Shown here one piece after another: positions 14,215 to 21,476 of a stretch of 32,702 bases of DNA (the stretch's first letter is position 1; every line of letters begins with the position of its first letter). Position numbers and translations under genes: made by a program. This DNA is from Endomicrobiia bacterium. GTDB taxonomy: Bacteria; Elusimicrobiota; Endomicrobiia; DTEH01. The notes beneath the pieces were generated by a model. It had not been told where the DNA came from, ran no database searches, and saw only the letters and a program-made list of their open reading frames with translations. The DNA lies in the NCBI GenBank assembly GCA_025060535.1, contig JANXCA010000015.1:1-32702 (forward strand), read 5' to 3'.

Positions 14215-14966
14215 GAAAACAATTAATTGCAGCCAACTGGAAGATGTATAAAACTATTTTAGAAACAAAAGATTTCATTGATAAATTCCTTATTTTGATA
14301 AAAAGTGTAAATATAAATAATAGAGAAATAGTCTTATGCCCTCCTTTTACAAGTTTGTATGTTGCTTCAGAGATGTTAAAAAATACAAACATAAAACTCG
14401 GAGCACAAAATATGTACATAGAAGAAAAAGGAGCATTTACTGGAGAGATTAGTCCTGTTATGATAAAAGAGCTTAACTGTGAATATGTAATACTAGGGCA
14501 TTCTGAAAGAAGAAAATACTTTAATGAGACAGATGAGTTTATAAATAAAAAAATGTTAATGGCTTTAAAATATGGACTCATTCCAATAGTTTGTATAGGA
14601 GAAACTCTTCAAGAAAGAGAAGAAAATAAAACATTTGAGGTATTAAAATATCAAGTAGAGAATTCTTTGGCAAATTTGACACATGAGCAAGCAGCAAAAA
14701 TTGTCATTGCATATGAACCTGTGTGGGCTATAGGTACAGGTAAAAATGCTACTCCTCAACAAGCTGAAGAAGCACAAAGCTTCATAAGGGAAGTATATGC
14801 GAATATGTATGGTAAAGATGTTGCTGAAAGAATAAGAATTTTATATGGTGGGTCAATTAAGCCAGAAAATTTTAAGGAAATAATTAGTCAAAAAAATGTA
14901 GATGGAGGACTTGTAGGAGGAGCATCTTTAGATCCAGAAAGTTTTTTTAAAATTTGTTGTGTTTGA
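14211..14966 (+). CDS. tpiA: Triosephosphate isomerase
   Basis: A 251-residue TIM barrel interconverting dihydroxyacetone phosphate and glyceraldehyde 3-phosphate. Active-site residues are all visible: N9 and K11 in AANWKM, H97 in GHSERR, E169 in AYEPVWAIGTG, and the phosphate loop LYGGSIKP and GLVGGASL. I prefer the ATG at 14211 giving MRKQLIAANWK, the usual N-terminus, which overlaps the previous stop by ATGA; a start at 14196 would add five residues. Other glycolytic genes (gap, pgk) that often precede tpiA are absent. Confidence 0.97.
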   Translation: MRKQLIAANWKMYKTILETKDFIDKFLILIKSVNINNREIVLCPPFTSLYVASEMLKNTNIKLGAQNMYIEEKGAFTGEISPVMIKELNCEYVILGHSERRKYFNETDEFINKKMLMALKYGLIPIVCIGETLQEREENKTFEVLKYQVENSLANLTHEQAAKIVIAYEPVWAIGTGKNATPQQAEEAQSFIREVYANMYGKDVAERIRILYGGSIKPENFKEIISQKNVDGGLVGGASLDPESFFKICCV

Positions 14967-14981
14967 TAAAGTGAAAAAATA

Positions 14982-16211
14982 ATGCCAAAATATATATATA
15001 AAGCAAGATTATCTAATGGTAAGATAGTTACGGGTGAAATAGAAGCGATTAATCAAAGAGAAGCTGTGGATAGACTCAGGAGTATGAAGTATGTAGTTAC
15101 AGAGATAAAAGAGTTCAAAGAAAGTTCTTTAAAAACTTTTCTTTCTAAAATATCACCTTTTAAAGGAAAAGTAAAATCTTCTGATTTAACCGTTTTTTCA
15201 AGACAACTTGCCACTTTAGTATCTTCTGGTGTTCCTTTAGTTCAGGGATTATCTATTCTTGAAGAACAGTTTGAGTCAGTTGTGTTTAAAAATGTCATAA
15301 GATCAATAAGAACTGATATAGAAAGCGGAGTTTCGATTTCCGAAGCTATGAAGAAACATCCTCAGGTTTTTTCTGAGCTTTATATAGGTATGATACATGC
15401 TGGTGAAGTTGGAGGAATACTTGATCAAGTGTTAGACAGGCTTTCTTCTTATCTTGAAGCTGCAGAAGAGTTAAAAGCGAAGATAAAAGGAGCTATGATG
15501 TATCCTATAATAGTATCACTTGTAGCTGTAGGTGCTGCAGTAGTTATGCTAACTTTGGTTGTTCCAAGATTTGCAGCATTATTTTCAGAGATGGGAGCAC
15601 AACTTCCTGCTCCTACTCAGATGTTAGTTAACCTTTCTCATTTTGTAAAAAGATGGATATGGTTGTTTATTTTAAGTGGGATTATAATTTTTGCTATATT
15701 TAGAAAATTATATTCATCTAATTACAAATTTGCCTTACAAGTAGACACTTTCTTGCTTAAAGCTCCGATTGTAGGAGGAGTGATTCAAAAAACTGCAATA
15801 GCAAAATTCACAAGGACTTTAGGGACATTAGTAAAGTCAGGAGTTCCTATATTGCAGTCATTAGAGACAGTAGCCAAGACTGCTGGGAATAAACTTATAG
15901 AAAAAGTAATAATGCAAGCAAGAGAATCCATTCGTGAAGGAGAAAGAATTTCAGAACCACTTAAAAAAAGTGGAGTTTTTCCTCCGATGGTAATTCAGAT
16001 GATAGCAGTTGGGGAAGAAACAGGAGCATTAGATGCAATGCTTACAAAAATTGCGGATTTTTACGATAGAGAAGTTGCTGCTGCTATAGAGGGTTTAACA
16101 GGTATGATTGAGCCTTTAATAATTGTGTTTTTGGGAGTAGTAGTAGGTGGGATGGTTGTAGCGATGTATCTTCCTATGTTTGAAATTACGAGTAAAATGG
16201 CTGGAGGATAA
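14982..16211 (+). CDS. pilC: Type IV pilus / type II secretion inner-membrane platform protein
   Basis: A 409-residue PilC/GspF protein, the inner-membrane platform on which the assembly ATPase acts. It begins with the family start PKYIYKARLSNGKIVTGEIE, then has two T2SSF domains (about 70-190 and 270-395). The first includes FSRQLATLVSSGVPL and HAGEVGGILDQVLDRLS; the second repeats these as FTRTLGTLVKSGVPI and VGEETGALDAMLTKI. Three membrane segments are visible (about 170, 220 and 375-395). No pilB, pilT or pilin gene is adjacent, so it is separated from its partners. GspF and PilC cannot be distinguished from sequence alone. Confidence 0.92.
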   Translation: MPKYIYKARLSNGKIVTGEIEAINQREAVDRLRSMKYVVTEIKEFKESSLKTFLSKISPFKGKVKSSDLTVFSRQLATLVSSGVPLVQGLSILEEQFESVVFKNVIRSIRTDIESGVSISEAMKKHPQVFSELYIGMIHAGEVGGILDQVLDRLSSYLEAAEELKAKIKGAMMYPIIVSLVAVGAAVVMLTLVVPRFAALFSEMGAQLPAPTQMLVNLSHFVKRWIWLFILSGIIIFAIFRKLYSSNYKFALQVDTFLLKAPIVGGVIQKTAIAKFTRTLGTLVKSGVPILQSLETVAKTAGNKLIEKVIMQARESIREGERISEPLKKSGVFPPMVIQMIAVGEETGALDAMLTKIADFYDREVAAAIEGLTGMIEPLIIVFLGVVVGGMVVAMYLPMFEITSKMAGG

Positions 16212-16253
16212 TTTTATTTTTTATTTGAGAAAGGAGAACAAATAATTAAAAAG

Positions 16254-16634
16254 TTGTCAAAAAAAATATCTCCATTAAAACTCGCAAAATATATTGCAAA
16301 TCTTTCCTCTAAGAAAAAAGCAAAAGATATTTTAGTTTTGGATATTAAAAAAATATGTAGTTTTTGCGATTATTTTGTTATAATGACCGGACTGGCCGAT
16401 GTACATATTAAAAGTTTGACTGAGCAGATAGTTTTATCAGTGAAAAAAGAATTTAACAAAATACCTCATCATATTGAGGGTGAAAAGTATAACAGATGGG
16501 TTATTATTGATTATATAGATGTAGTTGTTCATATAATGAATGAGGAAGCAAGAGAATTTTACGCTTTGGAAAAAATTTGGTCTAAAGGGAAAATAATAAG
16601 GTATGATAGAAAAGATAAAAAAAATACTAAATGA
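16254..16634 (+). CDS. rsfS: Ribosomal silencing factor RsfS
   Basis: A protein of about 126 residues of the RsfS/Iojap family, which binds L14 on the 50S subunit and blocks subunit joining in poor nutrient conditions. The core KKAKDILVLDI, SFCDYFVIMTG, and the HHIEGEKYNRWVIIDYIDVVVHIM, EAREFYALEKIW segments are diagnostic. There is no ATG start: the first conventional start is TTG at 16254, but it is 17 nt from AAGGAG (16231-16236). An in-frame ATT at 16245 is at the ideal distance of eight. The 3' end overlaps argS by 32 nt. nadD, its usual neighbour, is not here. Confidence 0.88.
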   Translation: MSKKISPLKLAKYIANLSSKKKAKDILVLDIKKICSFCDYFVIMTGLADVHIKSLTEQIVLSVKKEFNKIPHHIEGEKYNRWVIIDYIDVVVHIMNEEAREFYALEKIWSKGKIIRYDRKDKKNTK

Positions 16635-18291
16635 GGTTTTAAATGATTCTGGTTTTTTTCAAGTAAAAGATTTCGAGGTAAAAGAGCCGCCACCAAATAT
16701 AAATTTTGAATTCTCTACTAATCTCCCAATATTAATTTCTAAAAAATATAATGTTTTATTGGAAGATGTTTATAATAAAATAGAAAACTCAATAAATAAT
16801 AATTATAAAAATATATTTATAGAAATAAATTTTACTTCTCCTGGATTTTTAAATTTTAATTTAGATAGAAATTTCTATTATGAAGAATTAAAAAAAATTT
16901 TTTTTGAGAAAGAAGAATATCCTTGTTTAGATAAATATAAAAATAAAAAAGTTTTAGTTGAATTTATTTCTGCTAATCCTACTGGGCCTTTACATATAGG
17001 ACATGGAAGATGTGCTGTTTTAGGGGATGTATTATCTAATATCCTTAAAAAGATGGGTTGTGAAGTTTATAAAGAATACTACATCAATGATCGAGGTAGA
17101 CAAATAGATATACTTACTGCTTCTGTAGTTGAAGTTATTATATTAGAAAATCTATCAGAAGTTGAAGAGGAAGTTTTTAGTTGGTGTAGAAAAGTTTTAG
17201 TTGATTCTAAATATAAAGGAGAGTATATTAAAGAAATATCTGTAGAAATATCTAAAATCTTTAAGAAAATTACTTTAAATGAAATTGAAAAAATCAAAAC
17301 GAAAATTGTTGAATTGATAATGGATAATATAAAAAACACATTAAAAAGGATGGGAATTGATTTTGATAGTTATTTAAATGAAACTGAGTTGTATAAATCT
17401 GGACTAAATCAAAAAATAAAAAATTTACTTCAAGAATTTGGTCTAATAGAAGAAAAAGAAGGTGCTTTGTGGGTAAAAGCTAAAAATCTTGGAGATGAAA
17501 AAGACAGAGTAATCATAAAATCAGATGGAGAACCAACCTACTTTTTTAGCGATATAATATACCACTATTATAAAATTATGCGTAACTACAACTGGCTAAT
17601 AAACATATGGGGAACAGACCATCATGGTTATGTTGAAAGATTAAGGGGAACCGTGGAGTTAATTTCTAAAAAATTAGAAAAAGAAGTAAAATTAGATATT
17701 ATTTTATATCAACTTGTTTCATTAATAACAAAAAATCAAAGAGTATCTATGTCCACAAGAGAAGGTAGGTTTATTAGTTTAGATGAGGTTTTAGATGAAG
17801 TAGGTAGTGATGTTACTAGGTTTTTTTTGTTAACTAAGTCACCAAATACTCATTTAGATTTTGATTTAGAATTAGCAAAAGAACATTCTTTAAAAAATCC
17901 TGTTTATTATACTCAATATGCTCATACTAGATGCGTTGGTATTTTAAAGGAAGCAAGTAATTTGGAGCCAAATTTTTCAATTGAACAATATATAGATGAC
18001 TTTAGAGATTATATATCAAATTTAGATAAAACTTCTTATGAGTTTAAGTTGGTAAAAACTTTGTGTGTATATTCCAATGTTCTTGAAAAATGTATAGAAA
18101 ACTTTTCTCCACATTATTTATGTAATTATCTAATAGATTTATCTAAGATATTTCATAAATTTTATGAAACAACAAGAGTAATCTCTTCCAACAAAATAGA
18201 TTTTTGTAGATTATTATTAGTGGTAGCTTCTAAAATAATACTTAAGAATTCTTTATCTTTACTAAATATACAAGCTCCTGAAAAAATGTAA
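16603..18291 (+). CDS. argS: Arginyl-tRNA synthetase
   Basis: A 562-residue class I synthetase. The N-terminal Add-1 domain (about 1-110) is followed by FISANPTGPLHIGHGR, which contains the HIGH motif. The KMSKS-equivalent is RVSMSTREG, the usual ArgRS variant. WGTDHHGYVERL precedes it, and a C-terminal helical anticodon-binding domain (about 440-562) includes YTQYAHTR. Length is typical. It begins inside rsfS (32-nt overlap), so the two are translationally linked. It is followed after 18 nt by moxR. Confidence 0.97.
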   Translation: MIEKIKKILNEVLNDSGFFQVKDFEVKEPPPNINFEFSTNLPILISKKYNVLLEDVYNKIENSINNNYKNIFIEINFTSPGFLNFNLDRNFYYEELKKIFFEKEEYPCLDKYKNKKVLVEFISANPTGPLHIGHGRCAVLGDVLSNILKKMGCEVYKEYYINDRGRQIDILTASVVEVIILENLSEVEEEVFSWCRKVLVDSKYKGEYIKEISVEISKIFKKITLNEIEKIKTKIVELIMDNIKNTLKRMGIDFDSYLNETELYKSGLNQKIKNLLQEFGLIEEKEGALWVKAKNLGDEKDRVIIKSDGEPTYFFSDIIYHYYKIMRNYNWLINIWGTDHHGYVERLRGTVELISKKLEKEVKLDIILYQLVSLITKNQRVSMSTREGRFISLDEVLDEVGSDVTRFFLLTKSPNTHLDFDLELAKEHSLKNPVYYTQYAHTRCVGILKEASNLEPNFSIEQYIDDFRDYISNLDKTSYEFKLVKTLCVYSNVLEKCIENFSPHYLCNYLIDLSKIFHKFYETTRVISSNKIDFCRLLLVVASKIILKNSLSLLNIQAPEKM

Positions 18292-18309
18292 TTAAAAAGG
18301 AGAAGAATT

Positions 18310-19308
18310 GTGAAAAAAACAGATCAAGAATATGTGAAAGAAATAATTGACAAGTTTAATCTAATAATAAAAGAAATTGGAAAAAAAATAGTTGGTCAAA
18401 AACAAGTTATTAAACAACTTCTGATATCTTTATTATCTAAAGGCCATTGTTTAATAGTAGGTGTTCCTGGATTGGCTAAAACTATGATAGTGCATACTAT
18501 TGCTGATGTTATGGATTTAAAATTTAACAGAATTCAGTTTACTCCTGATCTTATGCCTTCAGATATTACAGGAACAGAAGTGATAGAAGAAGATCCCATT
18601 ACTAAAAAAAGAAATTATCGTTTTATTCCTGGCCCTATATTTGCTAACATAATTTTAGCTGATGAAATTAACCGTACTCCACCTAAGACACAATCAGCGC
18701 TTCTTCAAGCTATGCAAGAGTACAAAGTTACAGTAAATGGTGTAACATATGAGTTGCCTTTGCCTTTTATAGTTTTAGCCACACAAAATCCTATAGAACA
18801 AGAAGGAACCTATCCTCTACCAGAAGCCCAGCTTGATAGATTCTTTTTTCAGATAAATATAGATTATCCCTCTAAAGATGAAGAAAAAGAAATACTTTTT
18901 AAAACAACGGGTACTTATGAAGCAGAAGTTAAAAAAATTGTTACTAAAGAAGAAATTTTAGAGTTTCAAAACTTTGTTAGAAAAGTTCCTATAAGTGAGT
19001 ATGTGATTGATTACATAATAGAAGTAGTAAGAAGTACTAGACCTAAACATGACAGTAAGTTTGATTTTGTAAAGAAATATGTTGAGTGGGGGTGTGGACC
19101 TAGGGCAGAGCAGACTTTAGTAATAGCTTCAAAAGTAAATACTCTGCTTAATGGTAGTTATTCTGTTAGTATTGAAGATGTAAATGAAATAGTTCTACCA
19201 GCTTTAAGGCATAGAATAATACTAAATTATCGGGCAATAGCAGAAGGTTATACAACTGACAGTATAATTTCTCAAATAATAGAAAATCTTAAAGATAGAT
19301 ATAAATGA
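18310..19308 (+). CDS. MoxR-family AAA+ ATPase
   Basis: A 332-residue MoxR-type AAA+ chaperone-like ATPase. Walker A is GVPGLAKT (51-58), Walker B IILADEINR with D118/E119, sensor 1 is around ATQNPIEQEG, and the PEAQLDRF arginine-finger region follows. The RAVA/MoxR C-terminal lid is complete. Such proteins usually activate von Willebrand factor A or DUF58 partners encoded next door; here no such gene follows, and a PAP2 phosphatase gene overlaps by four bases instead. The GTG start is supported by AAGGAG (18297-18302) seven bases upstream. Confidence 0.92.
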   Translation: MKKTDQEYVKEIIDKFNLIIKEIGKKIVGQKQVIKQLLISLLSKGHCLIVGVPGLAKTMIVHTIADVMDLKFNRIQFTPDLMPSDITGTEVIEEDPITKKRNYRFIPGPIFANIILADEINRTPPKTQSALLQAMQEYKVTVNGVTYELPLPFIVLATQNPIEQEGTYPLPEAQLDRFFFQINIDYPSKDEEKEILFKTTGTYEAEVKKIVTKEEILEFQNFVRKVPISEYVIDYIIEVVRSTRPKHDSKFDFVKKYVEWGCGPRAEQTLVIASKVNTLLNGSYSVSIEDVNEIVLPALRHRIILNYRAIAEGYTTDSIISQIIENLKDRYK

Positions 19309-19886
19309 TTAGTTTTTTTAAAAATTTAGATATCTCAATTTTTTACTTTATAAATAATACTACAAAGAATCAGATTTTTGATATACTTATGCCGTTTATT
19401 ACAAATCCGAAAAATTTTTATCTTATATTTTTAATCCTTTGGTTGCTTATGGTTTTTTCATCTAACTTAAGATATAAAATTGCTGGTTGGAGTATAGTTA
19501 TAGGTGTGAGTTTTTCAGATATATTAAGCAGTAAAATTTTAAAACATATATTTTTAAGAGAAAGACCATTTAAAGTTTTAGAAAATGTAAATCAACTGGT
19601 TTATTCTGCTGGACCCTCATTTCCTTCTTCTCATGCAGTTAATTCTTTTACTGTTGCGACTTTAATCACTTTATTTTTTAAAAATAAATTTTATAGTGTA
19701 ATAGCGTATTTCTTTGCATTTGTTTCAGCTTACTCTCGTGTATATGTAGGAGTACATTATCCTTCAGATGTTTTATTTGGTGCTATCTTAGGAGTTTTTT
19801 TGGGATGGTTGATATATAAAATTGTAGAGAAAGTATTTAAACTAAAAATGTTATCTACTAATCAAAGCAATCACAACTCCGTATAA
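19305..19886 (+). CDS. PAP2-family membrane phosphatase
   Basis: A 193-residue polytopic membrane protein of the phosphatidic acid phosphatase type 2 superfamily. The three catalytic motifs are present: K-x6-RP as KHIFLRERP (around 81-89), PSSH (about 107-110, in PSFPSSHAVNS), and SRVYVGVHYPSD (about 143-154). Bacterial members dephosphorylate undecaprenyl pyrophosphate or lipid phosphates at the outer face of the membrane; the substrate cannot be told here. It overlaps moxR by ATGA. Its last 36 bases overlap the end of the convergent barrel-like gene. Confidence 0.9.
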   Translation: MISFFKNLDISIFYFINNTTKNQIFDILMPFITNPKNFYLIFLILWLLMVFSSNLRYKIAGWSIVIGVSFSDILSSKILKHIFLRERPFKVLENVNQLVYSAGPSFPSSHAVNSFTVATLITLFFKNKFYSVIAYFFAFVSAYSRVYVGVHYPSDVLFGAILGVFLGWLIYKIVEKVFKLKMLSTNQSNHNSV

Positions 19887-20672
19887 ATTTAATTTTTGTT
19901 CTGTAGTTAAATTTTTATATTCTTTTAAATACCAATTTTTATACATTCCTGAGAATTTTAAAAGATATTTTTCTGATAATAAAAAATTTAAACTTAAAGC
20001 AAAATGTTTTTCATAAGAGTTAGAACTAAACTCATCTCTCATAAATATAAAGAAGTTTCCTCCTTTATATGTATTTGTAAACTCAAAAGACAAAGAAATC
20101 CTTTTTGAAAGTAAAAAACCGGTTTGTATTCCCCAATAGAGTAGGTCCTTTAATATATAGTGTAGCTTATATCCAGTAGTTAGATTTAAAGTAAAACCAA
20201 ATTTTTCTTTTTTTAAGTGACAAAACTTCCAATTAAAACCAGAAGAACCACTAAAAAAAAGTTGCCTATAGTTTTGTTTTATTGAAGAATCATAGCTTAT
20301 TCCACCCCAACCTATTTCAGATGATAATTCCCATCCAGGATAGATAAAGCCTGCTATTGGTGTTGAGACATGAGCTATATATCCGCCATATATATAAAAA
20401 GTAGGAACTAAAAAATTGAATTTTTCATTGATTACATGACCAACTTTATAATGTATGTCAGAGTTTAAATAACCAAAACTAAAAAAATTACAATTACCAA
20501 ATCCATATTCAAACTGGTCTATCTGAAGTCCTTCACCTTTAAAAGCCATTTTTATAGGAGTAGGGAGAAGACCATAGAAGATGTTAATTAAAAAATTGAA
20601 AGAAAAAAGAGAAGTTGTAAAAAATAACAAAGATGTTAAAAATAAAATTTTTTTTCTTTTAAGTAAACACAT
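19851..20672 (-). CDS. Putative outer-membrane beta-barrel protein, unrecognised family
   Basis: A 273-residue protein on the minus strand, the only one so oriented in the window. The N-terminus MCLLKRKKILFLTSLLFF plus TTSLFSF is a signal peptide with a basic region and hydrophobic core. The rest alternates polar and aromatic/hydrophobic residues in short strands (for example FGFTLNLTTGYKLHY and RISLSFEFTNTYKGG), and it is rich in Tyr, Phe and Gly, as in small outer-membrane barrels. I do not recognise the family. The C-terminus ends in an I-S-R rather than the classical aromatic residue. The convergent 3' end overlaps the PAP2 gene by 36 bases. It shares a symmetric intergenic promoter with the DUF72 gene. 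Confidence 0.6.
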   Translation of the reverse strand: MCLLKRKKILFLTSLLFFTTSLFSFNFLINIFYGLLPTPIKMAFKGEGLQIDQFEYGFGNCNFFSFGYLNSDIHYKVGHVINEKFNFLVPTFYIYGGYIAHVSTPIAGFIYPGWELSSEIGWGGISYDSSIKQNYRQLFFSGSSGFNWKFCHLKKEKFGFTLNLTTGYKLHYILKDLLYWGIQTGFLLSKRISLSFEFTNTYKGGNFFIFMRDEFSSNSYEKHFALSLNFLLSEKYLLKFSGMYKNWYLKEYKNLTTEQKLNLYGVVIALISR

Positions 20673-20678
20673 AGTAAG

Positions 20679-20707
20679 TTGAAACCTATATAAAAATTTT
20701 GTATTTA
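20679..20707 (+). promoter_or_regulatory. Promoter of the DUF72 gene (rightward half of divergent pair)
   Basis: TTGAAA (20679-20684), 17-nt spacer, TATTTA (20702-20707). The start codon is at 20718, ten bases past the -10, so the leader would be only about 3-4 nt, and no Shine-Dalgarno site exists. The -10 is weak but the spacing is ideal. Confidence 0.45.
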
Positions 20708-20715
20708 AATTTCAA
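20687..20715 (-). promoter_or_regulatory. Promoter of the barrel-like gene (leftward half of divergent pair)
   Basis: On the minus strand TTGAAA (20715-20710), 17-nt spacer, TATATA (20692-20687). The start codon at 20672 is 14 bases beyond the -10. This promoter overlaps the rightward one almost completely; the two -35 boxes are the arms of the inverted repeat GTTGAAA-N25-TTTCAAC (20678-20716). Confidence 0.5.
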
Positions 20716-20717
20716 CA

Positions 20718-21473
20718 ATGACTAAAATAATAAAAGTAGGATGTTGTGGTTTTCCTGTTTCGCAAAAAAAATATTATAAAGAATTTAGTTGCATAGAAAT
20801 AAACTCTTCTTTTTATCAAGTACCTTCAATAAAAGTTGCTAAAAGATGGTTAAAAGAAGCAAAGAGCATAAATCCTGATTTTGAGTTTATAATAAAAGCT
20901 TGGCAGATAATTACTCACAAGTCATCTTCTTTGACTTATAGAAGAATAAAACAATACATAGGTAATAAAAAAAATTATGGTTTTTTTGCACCTACACAAG
21001 AGGTTTTTACTGCTTGGGATGTGACTAAAGAGTTTGCTTTAGCAGTTTCTGCTAAAAAGATTCTTTTTCAGTGCCCTTCAAGTTTTTTACCTACAGAAGA
21101 AAATCTTAGAAATCTTTATACATTTTTTAAAAAGATAAAAAGAGATAAAGAAAAATATAAATTTGAATTTATTATAGAAGTAAGAGCAAAAGAGTGGAGT
21201 AGAAAAATAATTTCAAAAATATCTAAGGAGTTGGAGTTAACTCATTGTGTAGATCCTCTGTATAATGAGTGTTATGCTGGAAATTATAACTACTTTCGTC
21301 TTCATGGTATTCATATAAACAATAAACTAAATTATAATTATAAATTTTCTGACGAAGAACTTAAAAAAGTCTTTTTATTATGTAATAAAAAACTCAACTA
21401 TGTTATGTTTAACAATTCCACAATGTACGAAGATGCAAATAGATTTAAAATTTTAGTAGAGAAAGGATTTTAA
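20718..21473 (+). CDS. DUF72 (YecE-like) protein
   Basis: A 251-residue TIM-barrel-like protein of the DUF72 family. It begins with the family hallmark GCCGFPVSQKKYYKEFSCIE and INSSFYQVPS, and continues with PDFEFIIKAWQIITH, FIIEVRAKEW and YNYFRLHG. The biochemical role of the family is not established; members often sit near repair or nucleotide genes. Here polX follows three bases after the stop. An unusually Lys- and Asn-rich composition reflects the low G+C content. Confidence 0.88.
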   Translation: MTKIIKVGCCGFPVSQKKYYKEFSCIEINSSFYQVPSIKVAKRWLKEAKSINPDFEFIIKAWQIITHKSSSLTYRRIKQYIGNKKNYGFFAPTQEVFTAWDVTKEFALAVSAKKILFQCPSSFLPTEENLRNLYTFFKKIKRDKEKYKFEFIIEVRAKEWSRKIISKISKELELTHCVDPLYNECYAGNYNYFRLHGIHINNKLNYNYKFSDEELKKVFLLCNKKLNYVMFNNSTMYEDANRFKILVEKGF

Positions 21474-21476
21474 CAT

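Noticed and set aside
14189-14581. Minus-strand frame opposite tpiA
   Set aside because: It mirrors the conserved tpiA coding sequence and lacks any motif of its own.
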